Assembly (NCBI RefSeq): GCF_021129175.1 | Contig: NZ_JAJOHV010000003.1 | Span: 62,001 to 126,000 of the forward strand | Length of the DNA: 64,000 nucleotides | Source of the DNA: Chromobacterium piscinae | GTDB taxonomy: Bacteria > Pseudomonadota > Gammaproteobacteria > Burkholderiales > Chromobacteriaceae | Direction of reading: 5' to 3' | Part shown: positions 22,918 to 32,342 of the stretch, piece after piece | How the letters are laid out: each line of letters opens with the position of its first letter | Position numbering within the stretch: position 1 is the stretch's first letter | Notes under the pieces: generated by a model | The model's database searches: none | Seen by the model: the letters and a program-made list of their open reading frames with translations, nothing else | What the model was told of the DNA's origin: nothing | Made by a program: the position numbers and the translations under genes

Positions 22918-23568
22918 GGTCAAGTCATCCTTTTTTAGGTTTAGGAATGTGAGCAAATGCTATTGGCTGGGTTGTGAAAATGCAACTTCACCTGCCGAAT
23001 TGTGTTGCTATCAAGCAACTCTTGTTGTGTTTTGCGCAGTACGAAATTCGATTTTGTTTGTTGTAAGTTGCTGAATCGTCAGGATTGTTACTGTGGTTGT
23101 GTGTGGCTTTAGAGTGTGTTGCAAAAAAGCATCAATGTTATGAAATGCTTATGATTATTGGGTTTTATGAGGATGGCTGCCTGCAACTGGCAAAAAAATA
23201 GCCCGTCCGGAAGGGGCGGGCTGAAAAATCAACGTGACTTGAAGTGAATCCAGCAGGCGCGGATTGCATCCACGTGAATTCGCTTTCAATCATGATAAAA
23301 GAAAGCGTTGACTCTGTAAATGGAGTGGATATTCTATTTTTGAATTATTTGTTAATGTGGATTGTATTCAACGTATTGATTTTGTTTGAAAATTTACATG
23401 TCGAATAAGTTGCAAAAATGCGCACCTATCGTCCTGTGGTGAGGCATTTTGGCTACGAAATCATGCGTTTGGGGGCTTGATGCGTGCCTGGCGCGGCGGC
23501 TGGCGATGGCGGAAATCCCCTACAATGTCGCCTTCGGATTCGAGGCTGCGGCCAGGTATATATAAGGT
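22918..23568. other. AT-rich intergenic region (porin promoter region, possible small RNA)
   Basis: About 650 nt of clearly lower GC than the flanking genes, with no supported gene. It contains a minus-strand terminator (23193-23222), an inverted repeat CGCTTTC / GAAAGCG at 23281-23307, and a plus-strand sigma70-like pair TTGACT (23308) - N16 - TATTCT (23330). The porin promoter and any operators are expected near 22930-23100. Confidence 0.6.
23193..23222 (-). terminator. Orphan minus-strand intrinsic terminator
   Basis: Read on the minus strand, a 9-bp stem AGCCCGCCC / GGACGGGCT (one G-T type mismatch) is followed by ATTTTTTTG. No minus-strand gene lies between it and 23569, so it would end an unannotated transcript. 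Confidence 0.65.
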
Positions 23569-24423
23569 ATGCAAACACTGACAGTGGTGGGGCTGGGCAG
23601 ATTGGGGCGCAGCGTGGCCAGGCTGGCGGCGTTGAGCGGCGCGTATCGTCTGCTCGATGTGATGGGGCGGCGTTTGCCGCCGCTGGAGGAGGCGCGCGCC
23701 TTTGTCGGCGCCGGGCGGCTGGTGAGCGACATGAGGCAGTTGGCGCGGGCCGACCTGTATCTGCTGGCGGTGCCGGATGCCGCCATCGCATCCTGCGCGC
23801 GCGCGCTGGCGGCGGCGGGCGTGGCGCCTGAGGGCTCTGTGGTGTTTCACGCCAGCGGCGTGGGCGACGCTTCGTTGTTGCAGCCGCTGGCGGAGCAGGG
23901 GGCGCTGACCGCCAGCTTGCACCCGGCGTTTTCCTTCGCCGATCCTGGGCGGGCGGTGGAGGGCTTTGCCGGCACGCTGTGCGCGCTGGAGGGCGACGAG
24001 GAAGCCTGCCGCAGGCTGGAGGCTTTCGCGCGCGCGCTGGGCGGGCGGCCGTTCCGGCTGGCGCCTGGCGGCAAGGCCGCCTATCACGCAGGCTTGTCGG
24101 TGGCGTCCAATTTTCTGGTGGCGCTGACCGAGATGGCGCGGCAGCTGACGGTCCGCGCCGGCGTGCCGCCGGAATTGACGCAGCCTTTGCTGGGCGGCTT
24201 GATGCGGCAGACGCTGGACAATGCGCTGGAGATGGGGCCGTACGACGCGCTGACCGGGCCTATCCTGCGCGGGGATATCGGCACTGTCGAGCGCCATCTG
24301 GAGGTGCTGGCCGATACCGGCTTGCTTCCCGCCTACCGCGCGCTGGGCCGCCAGGTGGCGGCGCTGGCCGGGGAGCGCCTGCAGGAGCCGGCGCGCCAGC
24401 AGTTGCTGGCGCTGCTGTACTGA
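23569..24423 (+). CDS. Rossmann-like and DUF2520 domain protein (putative NAD(P)-dependent oxidoreductase)
   Basis: A 284-residue cytoplasmic protein. An N-terminal dinucleotide-binding fold begins at once (TVVGLGRLGRSVARLA), and the C-terminal helical part (ASLHPAFSFADP, GKAAYHAGLSVASNFLVAL, YDALTGPILRGD) matches the DUF2520 family, related to pyrroline-5-carboxylate reductase and 6-phosphogluconate dehydrogenase-like folds. The substrate is unknown. The ATG at 23569 has TAAGG almost touching it, which is closer than ideal. It is convergent with pncB. Confidence 0.85.
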   Translation: MQTLTVVGLGRLGRSVARLAALSGAYRLLDVMGRRLPPLEEARAFVGAGRLVSDMRQLARADLYLLAVPDAAIASCARALAAAGVAPEGSVVFHASGVGDASLLQPLAEQGALTASLHPAFSFADPGRAVEGFAGTLCALEGDEEACRRLEAFARALGGRPFRLAPGGKAAYHAGLSVASNFLVALTEMARQLTVRAGVPPELTQPLLGGLMRQTLDNALEMGPYDALTGPILRGDIGTVERHLEVLADTGLLPAYRALGRQVAALAGERLQEPARQQLLALLY

Positions 24424-24512
24424 GCCGGCTTGGCGCCTGGCAAAAGCTCGCGGAGCGCCTGAACAAGGCGCGACGACGCGGGCGGTGCCAGTCGAATAGG
24501 CGCAGCGCAGGG

Positions 24513-25742
24513 TCAGGGGGTTGTCGGCGGCTCTTGGCGCGGGGCGGGCACCTTGAATACCTGGCGCAGGTAGGCGAGGAAGGTTTCGTCGCTGCACATG
24601 GTCTTGCCCGGGCTGTCGGACAGCTTGGCCACCGGCTGGCCGTTGCAGCTGACCAACTTCAGCACGATTTGCAGCGGCTCCAGCCCCATGTCGTTGGTGA
24701 AGTGGGTGCCGATGCCGAAGCTGACCTGGATGTGCGGGCTGAAGTAGCGCTGCAGCGCCAGCGCGCTGTCGACGCTGAGTCCGTCGCTGAAGGTCAGCAT
24801 CTTGGTCGCCGGATCGATCCGCAGCTTGCGGTAATGGGCGATCGCTCGCTCTCCCCATATATAAGGATCGCCGCTGTCGTGGCGCAGGCCGTCGAACAGC
24901 TTGGCGAAATAGAGGTCGAAGTCGGCCAGAAAGGCGTCCATGCCGACCACGTCGGTCAGCGCGATGCCCAGGTCGCCGCGGTATTCCTGCACCCACGATT
25001 CCAGCGCCGCTTTCTGGAAGTCCCGCAGCCGCACGCCCAGCGCCTGAAATGCTTGGAAGAATTCGTGGGCCATGGTGCCGATCGGCGTGATGCCCAGCTT
25101 GCGGGCCAGGTAGACGTTGCTGGTGCCGCGGAATACCTGCGGCAGCGCATGGTTCAGCCTCTCCACCACGTGGGCCTGCCAGTCGCGGCTGAAACGGCGG
25201 CGAGTGCCGAAGTCGGCGATCAGCAGCGGAAAGCGCTGGCCGGCGGCCTCTTCGCGCTGGAAGCGCTCCAGTTCGGCCAGCTTGGCTTCCAGCCGGCGGC
25301 GGCCTTCCTCGCGCACCGCCTTGCTGTCCAGTGGTCGGAAATACAGCTCGTTGACGATTGCCAGCACGAAGATCTCGAAGAACATCGCTTGCACCATCGG
25401 GCCTTTGATCCGGATGGCCAGCTGCTCGCCTTCCTCGCTTACGCTGATGAAGCGGCGTTGCAGGTGGAACAGTTCCAGATAGTCGACATAATCGCTTTTG
25501 ATGAAGCGCAGGCCGCGCAGGTAATCCAGCTCGTCCTGGCTGAAGCGCAGTTCGCACAGCAGGTCCAGCTGCGCTTCCAGCTGTTGCCTCAATTGCGTCA
25601 GCGGCGTATCCGGATGATTGCGGCAGCGGAATTCGTACTCGCCGTGGGCGGCGGGGAATTGGTGCAGCACCACTTGCAGCATGGTGAACTTGTAAAGATC
25701 GGTATCCAGCAGCGACTGGATGATGGGCGTGTTCTTGGGCAT
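24513..25742 (-). CDS. pncB: Nicotinate phosphoribosyltransferase
   Basis: A 409-residue enzyme that joins nicotinate to PRPP in the NAD salvage pathway. It starts [20 protein letters not shown], a hallmark of PncB, and contains [18 protein letters not shown] (with the regulatory histidine), [11 protein letters not shown] and [11 protein letters not shown]. Length fits the family. It is the last gene of a minus-strand unit maf-RsmI-like-pncB, starting 8 nt after the preceding stop. A much longer in-frame reading to 26402 runs through the neighbouring methylase gene and was rejected. Confidence 0.96.
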   Translation of the reverse strand: MPKNTPIIQSLLDTDLYKFTMLQVVLHQFPAAHGEYEFRCRNHPDTPLTQLRQQLEAQLDLLCELRFSQDELDYLRGLRFIKSDYVDYLELFHLQRRFISVSEEGEQLAIRIKGPMVQAMFFEIFVLAIVNELYFRPLDSKAVREEGRRRLEAKLAELERFQREEAAGQRFPLLIADFGTRRRFSRDWQAHVVERLNHALPQVFRGTSNVYLARKLGITPIGTMAHEFFQAFQALGVRLRDFQKAALESWVQEYRGDLGIALTDVVGMDAFLADFDLYFAKLFDGLRHDSGDPYIWGERAIAHYRKLRIDPATKMLTFSDGLSVDSALALQRYFSPHIQVSFGIGTHFTNDMGLEPLQIVLKLVSCNGQPVAKLSDSPGKTMCSDETFLAYLRQVFKVPAPRQEPPTTP

Positions 25743-25750
25743 GGCGCTTC

Positions 25751-26455
25751 TCAGGCGGCGTGGATCACGAAGATCGCCGGCCGTTTGTGCAGATCGGGCG
25801 GGTTTTGCGGCCAGTCCTGCACCCGATGGCTGACGATGGTCTGCGTCGGCAGGGTCAGGTCGCAGGCTACCGCGAGCCGGGTGGAGGGCGCCAGCGTTTC
25901 GCGCAGCTGGGCCAGCAGAGCGTTGTTGCGGTATGGCGTTTCGATGAACAATTGGGTTTCGTTGTTTTTGCGCGAGCGTTGTTCCAGTTCTTTCACCAGC
26001 TTGGCTTTGTCGGTGGCGTCCACCGGCAGGTAGCCGTGGAAGGCGAAGCACTGGCCATTGGCGCCGCTGGCCATTAGCGCCAGCAGAATGGAGGAGGGGC
26101 CGATCAGCGGCTCGACGTGGATGCCGTGCTTGTGCGCCAGCGCCACTAGTTGAGCGCCGGGGTCGGCCACGGCCGGGCAGCCGGCCTCGGAGATCAGGCC
26201 GACATCGTGTCCGGCCTTCAGCGGCGCCAGCAGCGCGGCGACATCCGCCTCCTTGGTGTGCTCGTTCAGCGTGCTCATGGATAGCTCGCGGATCGGCGTT
26301 GTCACGCCCAGCGCTTTCAGGTGCTTGCGCGCGGTCTTTTCCGCCTCGACAACGAAATGGCTGATGTGGACGACTTTGGCGCGCTCGCCTTCCGGCAGCC
26401 AAGCGATGTTTTCGTCGCCCAGTGGAGCGGGAATCAGGAATAGGGTGCTGCTCAT
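25751..26455 (-). CDS. RsmI-like SAM-dependent methyltransferase (tetrapyrrole methylase fold)
   Basis: A 234-residue protein of the SAM-binding family that includes RsmI (16S rRNA C1402 2'-O-methyltransferase). Diagnostic segments are [18 protein letters not shown] and [27 protein letters not shown]. It is about 50 residues shorter than RsmI, lacking the C-terminal domain, and its N-terminal PLGD motif differs from RsmI, so it may be a distinct subfamily with another RNA target. It overlaps maf by 4 nt. Confidence 0.85.
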   Translation of the reverse strand: MSSTLFLIPAPLGDENIAWLPEGERAKVVHISHFVVEAEKTARKHLKALGVTTPIRELSMSTLNEHTKEADVAALLAPLKAGHDVGLISEAGCPAVADPGAQLVALAHKHGIHVEPLIGPSSILLALMASGANGQCFAFHGYLPVDATDKAKLVKELEQRSRKNNETQLFIETPYRNNALLAQLRETLAPSTRLAVACDLTLPTQTIVSHRVQDWPQNPPDLHKRPAIFVIHAA

Positions 26456-27033
26456 TTCAGCACCTCCACGCCCTCGTTGCCCAGCATGGATATCAACTGG
26501 AACAGCGGCACGCCGATCAGCGCGTTGGGGTCGTCGGATTCCACTTTTTCCAGCAGCGCGCCGCCCAGGCCCTCGCTTTTGGCGCTGCCCGCGCAGTGGA
26601 GGGCATCTGGTTCGCGGGTGAGGTAATTACGGATCTGCGCCTCGGTCAGCGCGCGCAGCGTGACGCGGGTGATGCCCACGCATTCCTGCAGCCGGCCGCT
26701 GGCGCTGTTGTATAGCGCCAACGCCGAGTGGAAGACTACGGTGCGGCCGCTCATCCACATCAGCATCTCCACGCCCTGTTCGAAGCCGCCGGGTTTGCCG
26801 ATCTGTTTGCCATCCAGCAGCGCTACTTGATCGGAGCCTATGATCAGCGCGCCGGGATGCTTGCCGGCCAGCGATTGCGCCTTGGTGCGGGCCAGGCGCA
26901 CTGCGGTTTCCAGCGCGGTTTCGCCGGCTAGCGGCGTTTCGTCGCAGATCGGCGGTTCGGCGCTGAAAGGCAGACCCAGGCGGGCGATGATTTCTTGGCG
27001 GTAGCGGGAGGTGGAAGCCAGTACGATGTGCAT
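26452..27033 (-). CDS. maf: Maf-family nucleoside-triphosphate pyrophosphatase, YceF type
   Basis: A 193-residue house-cleaning pyrophosphatase. It begins [21 protein letters not shown]; the acidic active site is in [12 protein letters not shown], and the C-terminal [20 protein letters not shown] plus DPNALIGVP is the signature of the YceF subgroup (7-methyl-GTP hydrolysis in E. coli). Its stop overlaps the next minus-strand gene by 4 nt. It is divergent from yceD, as in many proteobacteria. Confidence 0.94.
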   Translation of the reverse strand: MHIVLASTSRYRQEIIARLGLPFSAEPPICDETPLAGETALETAVRLARTKAQSLAGKHPGALIIGSDQVALLDGKQIGKPGGFEQGVEMLMWMSGRTVVFHSALALYNSASGRLQECVGITRVTLRALTEAQIRNYLTREPDALHCAGSAKSEGLGGALLEKVESDDPNALIGVPLFQLISMLGNEGVEVLK

Positions 27034-27151
27034 GATGCGAGCCGGTTGACGGCAACGCCGGCGGCGCGGCCGCGTCGGCCGGCGGCCACGGTTCGGCCTT
27101 GCCTTGTTTCTTTTGACAAATCAGGGGAATGGATTGTACCATGCGGAGTTT

Positions 27152-27655
27152 ATGTCTAAACCGATTTTGATCGATCCGCTCAAGTTCGCCCGGGAGGGGC
27201 GCTCGCTGTCCGGCAAACTGCCGGTCGGCGGGTTGGATGAGCGCGTTCATAGCGACCTGTCGGACACCTCTGGCGAGGTGTCTTATCAGCTCGACGGCTC
27301 TCGCGACGAGCTGCAGCGTTTTACGCTGCGCATCCGCCTGACGGCGGACCTGCGAGTCACCTGTCAGCGTTGCCTGGACGGCATGCCGTTCAGCCTGGAC
27401 ACCGATTCGGTGGTCACGCTGTTCGCCAGCCAGGAAAAGCTGGACGAGGCCTGCGAGCAGGATGAAGAGCTGGACGCGGTTCTCGCCGAACCCGAACTGG
27501 ACGTGATTGCGCTGATCGAAGACGAAATCATCATGGGCTTGCCGCATTCGCCGAAACACGACGAATGCAGCAGGGATACTCTCTCGCTCGCCAAGGCTGA
27601 CAAGCCCAACCCGTTTGCGGTGCTGGCGGCGCTTAAGAGACCCAAGTCCGAGTAA
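27152..27655 (+). CDS. yceD: YceD family (DUF177) large-subunit rRNA accumulation protein
   Basis: A 167-residue acidic protein. The DUF177 metal-binding-like pair C..C (TCQRCLDGM, about residue 70) and the conserved EDEIIMGLPHSPKHDEC end are present. In E. coli YceD affects 23S rRNA accumulation, and the gene almost always precedes rpmF, as here (45 nt gap). The ATG at 27152 has GGAG three bases upstream. A longer reading from 27104 lacks family similarity at its N-terminus. A perfect TTGACA -35 lies at 27113. Confidence 0.93.
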   Translation: MSKPILIDPLKFAREGRSLSGKLPVGGLDERVHSDLSDTSGEVSYQLDGSRDELQRFTLRIRLTADLRVTCQRCLDGMPFSLDTDSVVTLFASQEKLDEACEQDEELDAVLAEPELDVIALIEDEIIMGLPHSPKHDECSRDTLSLAKADKPNPFAVLAALKRPKSE

Positions 27656-27700
27656 CCCGGATTCGCATTAGAATCTACTTGAATTTCTTAGGAGTCGACC

Positions 27701-27880
27701 ATGGCTGTTCAACAGAACAAAAAGTCCCCGTCCAAGCGCGGCATGCATCGTGCACACGATTTTCTGACCGCCCCGGCCCTGGCAGTTGAAGCCAGCACCG
27801 GTGAAGCCCACCTGCGTCACCACATCAGCCCGAACGGCTTCTACCGTGGCCGCAAGGTTGTGAAGACCAAGGGCGAGTAA
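27701..27880 (+). CDS. rpmF: 50S ribosomal protein L32
   Basis: A 59-residue basic ribosomal protein: it begins [20 protein letters not shown], as expected for L32, and ends KVVKTKGE. The zinc cysteines found in some L32 forms are absent (a C-minus form). A strong ribosome site, TAGGAG, lies seven bases before the ATG. It sits between yceD and plsX, the standard order of the fatty-acid cluster. Confidence 0.97.
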
Positions 27881-27937
27881 TCTCCCCGTCCTCACTTCCT
27901 TTCCTTTTTTGGTAGGCACTTTATACCGCAATCGTTG

Positions 27938-28975
27938 ATGACTATCACCGTCGCGGTTGATGCTATGGGCGGTGACGTTGGCCTCAAGGTTACCGTCCCG
28001 GCATCGATCCAATTCCTGCAAGACCACCCCGACATCCATCTGATTCTCGTAGGCGACCAGCCAGCCCTGGAGGCTGAATTGGCCCTGCACGATGGCGCCG
28101 TGCGTGAGCGCATCCTCATCCAGCACGCCACCCAAGTGGTGGGAATGGACGAGGCGCCTCAGCTCGCCCTCAAGAATAAAAAAGATTCGTCGATGCGGGT
28201 GGCGATCAATCTGGTCAAGGAAGGCAGGGCGCAGGCCGCAGTCTCCGCCGGCAACACCGGCGCGCTGATGGCTACCGCGCGCTTCGTCCTCAAGACCATT
28301 CCGGGCATCGACCGTCCCGCCATCGCCAAGCTGCTGCCCAATGTAAAGGGCACTTCCTGCGTGCTGGATCTGGGCGCCAACGTCGATTGCACCCCAGAAC
28401 AACTTTTGCAGTTCGGCATCATGGGTTCCGAACTGATGGCCTGCCTGCAAGGCAAGGCCAATCCTTCCGTCGGCCTGTTGAATATCGGCAGCGAAGATAT
28501 CAAGGGCAACGACAATATCAAGAAGACTGCCGAGCTGTTGCGCCAGTCGGAGCTGAATTTCTACGGCAACGTGGAAGGTGACGACATCTGCAAGGGCACG
28601 ACCGATGTGGTAGTCTGCGATGGTTTTACCGGCAATGTGGCGCTCAAGACAGCTGAGGGGCTGGCGCACATGTTCGCCGTATTCCTGAAGGAAGAGTTCG
28701 GCCGCAGCTGGTGGACGCGCTTGTGCGCGTTGGCCGCGCTGCCGGTGCTGGGCCTTTTCAAGAAGCGCATCGATCCGCGCCGCTACAATGGGGCCAGCTT
28801 GCTGGGCCTGCGCGGCATCGTGGTGAAAAGCCACGGCGGCGCCGATGTCACGGGATTTCGTTACGCGTTGGCGCAGGCATGCGAGGAGGCCGGTTCCGAC
28901 GTGATTGCACACATCGCCGATCGGGTTGCCAAACAACTAGACAACCTCAAGCAATCCGAGGCGGAAGCGAACTGA
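27938..28975 (+). CDS. plsX: Phosphate acyltransferase PlsX
   Basis: A 345-residue enzyme that converts acyl-ACP to acyl-phosphate for phospholipid synthesis. It begins [20 protein letters not shown] and contains [40 protein letters not shown] and [15 protein letters not shown], all PlsX hallmarks. A TTG three bases upstream is also in frame; the ATG at 27938 is preferred. No strong Shine-Dalgarno sequence is seen, which fits read-through from rpmF. fabH follows after 5 nt. Confidence 0.96.
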   Translation: MTITVAVDAMGGDVGLKVTVPASIQFLQDHPDIHLILVGDQPALEAELALHDGAVRERILIQHATQVVGMDEAPQLALKNKKDSSMRVAINLVKEGRAQAAVSAGNTGALMATARFVLKTIPGIDRPAIAKLLPNVKGTSCVLDLGANVDCTPEQLLQFGIMGSELMACLQGKANPSVGLLNIGSEDIKGNDNIKKTAELLRQSELNFYGNVEGDDICKGTTDVVVCDGFTGNVALKTAEGLAHMFAVFLKEEFGRSWWTRLCALAALPVLGLFKKRIDPRRYNGASLLGLRGIVVKSHGGADVTGFRYALAQACEEAGSDVIAHIADRVAKQLDNLKQSEAEAN

Positions 28976-28980
28976 AACAT

Positions 28981-29940
28981 ATGGGCTATTCCCGCATTCT
29001 CGGCACTGGCAGCTTCCTGCCGTCCCAGGTGCTCACCAATGCGCAATTGGCCGAACGGGTGGAAACCAGCGACGAGTGGATTGTCTCTCGCACCGGCATC
29101 CGCGCGCGCCATATTGCCGATGAAGGGCACAAGACCAGCGATCTGGCGCTGAGGGCGGCGGAAGCCGCCATCGCCAGCGCCGGCATCGACAAGGGCGAGA
29201 TCGACCTGATCATCGTCGCCACCACTACTCCCGACATGATTTTCCCCAGCACCGCCTGCATCTTGCAGGAGAAGCTGGGCTTGCCCGGCGTGCCGGCTTT
29301 CGACGTGCAGGCGGTGTGCGCCGGCTTCGCTTACGCGCTGGCCACCGCCAACGCCTACATCAAGAGCGGCATGTCGAAGAAGGCGCTGGTGATCGGCGCG
29401 GAAATCATGTCGCGCGTGCTGGACTGGGATGATCGCCGGACCTGCGTGCTGTTCGGCGACGGCGCCGGCGCGGTGGTGCTGGGCGCGTCCGACGAGCCCG
29501 GCATCCTGCATGCCAAGCTGGCGGCCGACGGTCGTTATCAGGGCTTGCTGAATACTCCGGCGCAAATCTCCGGCGGCAAGATTCAGGGCATGCCCTATCT
29601 GCACATGGATGGCCCGGCGGTGTTCAAGTTCGCCGTCAAGTCGCTGTCTGAAATCGCCGCTGCCACGCTGGCCGAGGCGGGCGTCGATAAGGCCGATCTG
29701 GATTGGTTGGTCCCGCACCAGGCCAATCTACGCATTATCGAGTCCACGGCCAAGCATTTGGGCCTGTCCATGGATAAGGTTGTCGTCACTTTGCCGGAGC
29801 AGGGCAATACTTCGGCAGCCTCCATCCCGCTGGCGCTGGATGTCGCGGTGAGGGATGGGCGTATTCAGCGTGGCCAAACCGTGATGCTGGAGGGCATCGG
29901 CGGCGGTTTCGCCTGGGGCGCGGTGCTGCTGACCTTCTGA
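28981..29940 (+). CDS. fabH: 3-oxoacyl-ACP synthase III (FabH)
   Basis: A 319-residue condensing enzyme that starts fatty-acid synthesis from acyl-CoA and malonyl-ACP. The catalytic triad is Cys113 (VQAVCAGF), His246 (VPHQANLRI) and Asn276 (EQGNTSAAS). Its length and the N-terminus [13 protein letters not shown] match the family. The ATG lies 5 nt after the plsX stop within the same operon. Longer readings in the same frame run into plsX and were rejected. Confidence 0.97.
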   Translation: MGYSRILGTGSFLPSQVLTNAQLAERVETSDEWIVSRTGIRARHIADEGHKTSDLALRAAEAAIASAGIDKGEIDLIIVATTTPDMIFPSTACILQEKLGLPGVPAFDVQAVCAGFAYALATANAYIKSGMSKKALVIGAEIMSRVLDWDDRRTCVLFGDGAGAVVLGASDEPGILHAKLAADGRYQGLLNTPAQISGGKIQGMPYLHMDGPAVFKFAVKSLSEIAAATLAEAGVDKADLDWLVPHQANLRIIESTAKHLGLSMDKVVVTLPEQGNTSAASIPLALDVAVRDGRIQRGQTVMLEGIGGGFAWGAVLLTF

Positions 29941-30065
29941 TTGGAATTCCGCAAAGTGGCTTTTTCGCCGCATGATCGCCGATAATGACAACGTTTATTG
30001 ATCGGCGGCGTGGCGCGACCGGCCGCTTTGCGTCATCCTTTGCGTCGAATTCTGTGGAGTCGACT

Positions 30066-30995
30066 ATGGCTTTTGCTTTTCTTTTTCCGGGACAGGGCTC
30101 GCAGAGTCTGAAAATGATGGACGGCTTCGCCGACCTGCCCGTGGTGCAACATACTTTCGAAGAAGCGTCGGACACCTTGTCGCTGGATCTGTGGGCGATG
30201 TTGCAGGCCGATGGCGCCGATGCGAGAAACGCTACCGTGAACACCCAGCCCATCATGCTGGCCGCTGGTTATGCCACTTATCTGGCGTGGCAGGAGCTGA
30301 ACGGCAAGCAGCCGTCCATCGTGGCCGGCCATAGCTTGGGCGAATACACCGCCCTGGTGGCGGCTGGCGCGCTGCCGTTTTCCGAGGCGGTGAAGCTGGT
30401 GCGCGTGCGCGCCGAGGCGATGCAGGCCGCGGTGCCGGCTGGAGCCGGCGCTATGGCAGCCATCATCAATCTGTCCAACGAAGACATCCATGCGGCCTGC
30501 ATTGAGGCCGCTCAGGGTGAAGTGGTGGAGGCCGCCAATTTCAACTCCTCGGGCCAGGTGGTGATCGCGGGACACACGGCTGCGGTGGAGCGGGCGATAG
30601 AGCTGTGCAAGGCCAAGGGCGCCAAACGCGCGCTGCCTTTGCCGGTATCGGTGCCGTCGCATTGCTCGTTGATGCGGCCGGCTGCCGAGCGTCTGGCCGA
30701 GGCGTTGCAAGACGTGCATCTGAGCGCGCCGGCGATTCCGGTGCTGCACAACGCTGATGTCGCCAGTTACAGCGATGTATCGCAGATCCGCGACGCGCTG
30801 ATTCGCCAGCTTTACATGCCGGTGCGCTGGACTGAGACAATCCAGAAGTTGGCCGCTGACGGCGTGACGATGATGGCGGAATGCGGTCCGGGTAAAGTGT
30901 TGGCCGGGCTTGCCAAGCGCATCGACAGTGACATCACGTGCCTGGCGCTGACCAACCGCGCGGCGCTCGAAGCCGCGCGCGAAGAGTTGGTCTGA
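30066..30995 (+). CDS. fabD: Malonyl-CoA:ACP transacylase FabD
   Basis: A 309-residue transacylase. It starts MAFAFLFPGQGSQ; the nucleophile is Ser90 in GHSLGEYTAL, and the histidine of the dyad is in VPSHCSLM. The ATG at 30066 has GGAG seven bases upstream. A 125-nt gap separates it from fabH, longer than the other gaps in the cluster, so an additional promoter is possible there. Confidence 0.97.
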   Translation: MAFAFLFPGQGSQSLKMMDGFADLPVVQHTFEEASDTLSLDLWAMLQADGADARNATVNTQPIMLAAGYATYLAWQELNGKQPSIVAGHSLGEYTALVAAGALPFSEAVKLVRVRAEAMQAAVPAGAGAMAAIINLSNEDIHAACIEAAQGEVVEAANFNSSGQVVIAGHTAAVERAIELCKAKGAKRALPLPVSVPSHCSLMRPAAERLAEALQDVHLSAPAIPVLHNADVASYSDVSQIRDALIRQLYMPVRWTETIQKLAADGVTMMAECGPGKVLAGLAKRIDSDITCLALTNRAALEAAREELV

Positions 30996-31089
30996 CGGGA
31001 AATTCCAGCGGGCCGGCTTGATGCCGGGTTGCTATCGTCCCTCTCTAGGCTGGTGCCGGGTGGGATGTTGACAATAAGGAGACACATTG

Positions 31090-31827
31090 ATGAGTCTGCA
31101 AGGCAAAGTGGCGTTGGTGACCGGCGCCTCGCGCGGCATAGGCGCGGCGATCGCCGACGCGCTGGCCGCCGAGGGCGCAGTGGTCGTCGGCACCGCCACG
31201 TCCGAATCCGGCGCGGCCGCCATTCATGAGCGCCTGTCGGCAGCCGGCGGGGCCGGCCGCGTGCTGAACGTCACCGAGGAGGGCGCCGTCGAGGCGCTGA
31301 TCGAGTCGGTTGAGAAGGAGTTCGGCGCCGTGGCGGTTCTTGTCAATAATGCCGGCATCACCCGCGACGGTCTTCTGATGCGGATGAAGGATGAGGATTG
31401 GGACGCGATCATGGATACCAATCTGAAGTCGGTGTTCAAGACGTCCAAGGCCGTGATGCGCGGCATGATGAAGGTCCGTAGCGGCCGCATCATCAACATC
31501 GCCTCTGTGGTGGGCGCGATGGGCAACGCCGGTCAGGCCAATTATGCGGCCGCCAAGGCTGGCATCATGGGCTTCACCAAGTCAATGGCTCGCGAGGTAG
31601 GCAGCCGCAACATCACAGTCAACTGCGTGGCTCCGGGCTTTATCGACACCGACATGACCCGCGCGCTGCCGGAAGCGCAGCGCGAGACGCTGGTTGGGCA
31701 GATTTCGCTGGGCCGTTTGGGCGATGCCAAGGACATTGCCGATGCCGTGGTATTCCTGGCGTCGGACCGGGCATCCTACATTACGGGCCAGACTTTGCAC
31801 GTTAATGGCGGCATGCTGATGCCTTAA
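31090..31827 (+). CDS. fabG: 3-oxoacyl-ACP reductase FabG
   Basis: A 245-residue NADPH-dependent short-chain dehydrogenase of the elongation cycle. Cofactor motif TGASRGIG near residue 12, NNAGITRD, and the catalytic Ser139, Tyr152 and Lys156 (YAAAK) are all present. AAGGAGA lies seven bases before the ATG at 31090. It is placed between fabD and acpP, as expected. Confidence 0.97.
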   Translation: MSLQGKVALVTGASRGIGAAIADALAAEGAVVVGTATSESGAAAIHERLSAAGGAGRVLNVTEEGAVEALIESVEKEFGAVAVLVNNAGITRDGLLMRMKDEDWDAIMDTNLKSVFKTSKAVMRGMMKVRSGRIINIASVVGAMGNAGQANYAAAKAGIMGFTKSMAREVGSRNITVNCVAPGFIDTDMTRALPEAQRETLVGQISLGRLGDAKDIADAVVFLASDRASYITGQTLHVNGGMLMP

Positions 31828-31937
31828 TTTCTGTCCGGCTAGCGCTGGATAGAGATTTAGGTAGGCTGCTCTAATTTTTTTTTGTAGAATACCGGGGTTT
31901 TGTGATCCCGAATCAGAAAGGTCAAGGGTTTAAACAA

Positions 31938-32177
31938 ATGGAAAACATCGAAGCGCGCGTCAAGAAGATCGTTGCCGAGCAACTGGGCGTGAACGAAGCC
32001 GAAATCAAGGTGGAAAGCTCTTTCGTCGACGATCTGGGCGCCGATTCCCTGGATACCGTTGAACTGGTGATGGCACTGGAAGAAGAGTTCGAGTGCGAGA
32101 TCCCGGACGAAGAAGCCGAGAAGATCACCACGGTTCAACAAGCCATCGACTACGTGACTGGCCATCTGAACAAGTAA
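31938..32177 (+). CDS. acpP: Acyl carrier protein
   Basis: A 79-residue acidic carrier protein. The phosphopantetheine attachment residue is Ser37 in [11 protein letters not shown]. The ATG at 31938 gives the standard N-terminus [18 protein letters not shown]; an in-frame reading upstream adds 12 unrelated residues. The 110-nt spacer from fabG holds a T-run and a TAGAAT -10-like box at 31885, suggesting its own promoter, in keeping with the high level of ACP in cells. A terminator follows. Confidence 0.97.
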   Translation: MENIEARVKKIVAEQLGVNEAEIKVESSFVDDLGADSLDTVELVMALEEEFECEIPDEEAEKITTVQQAIDYVTGHLNK

Positions 32178-32197
32178 TCCCTCTTTTCGGGACCAGG

Positions 32198-32241
32198 ACC
32201 TCTGCGTGGTGGTGCTTCGGCTCGCCTGCAGAGGTTCTTTT
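32198..32241 (+). terminator. Intrinsic terminator after acpP
   Basis: An 8-bp stem ACCTCTGC / GCAGAGGT with a loop that contains a smaller GC-rich element, followed by TCTTTTGTT. It lies 20 nt after the acpP stop and before fabF. Confidence 0.65.
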
Positions 32242-32342
32242 GTTAAGAAGGTTCCAAACGCGCGTTTGAACCTGACTTGTGCTTGTCAGACGCGCGTGGT
32301 TTCATCGGGAGACTGCCCTCCCATCTATCACGGAGATTCTTC

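Noticed and set aside
24513-26402. pncB read as a 629-residue protein
   Set aside because: The extra N-terminal 220 residues are the wrong-frame translation of the RsmI-like gene; PncB similarity begins at the ATG at 25742.
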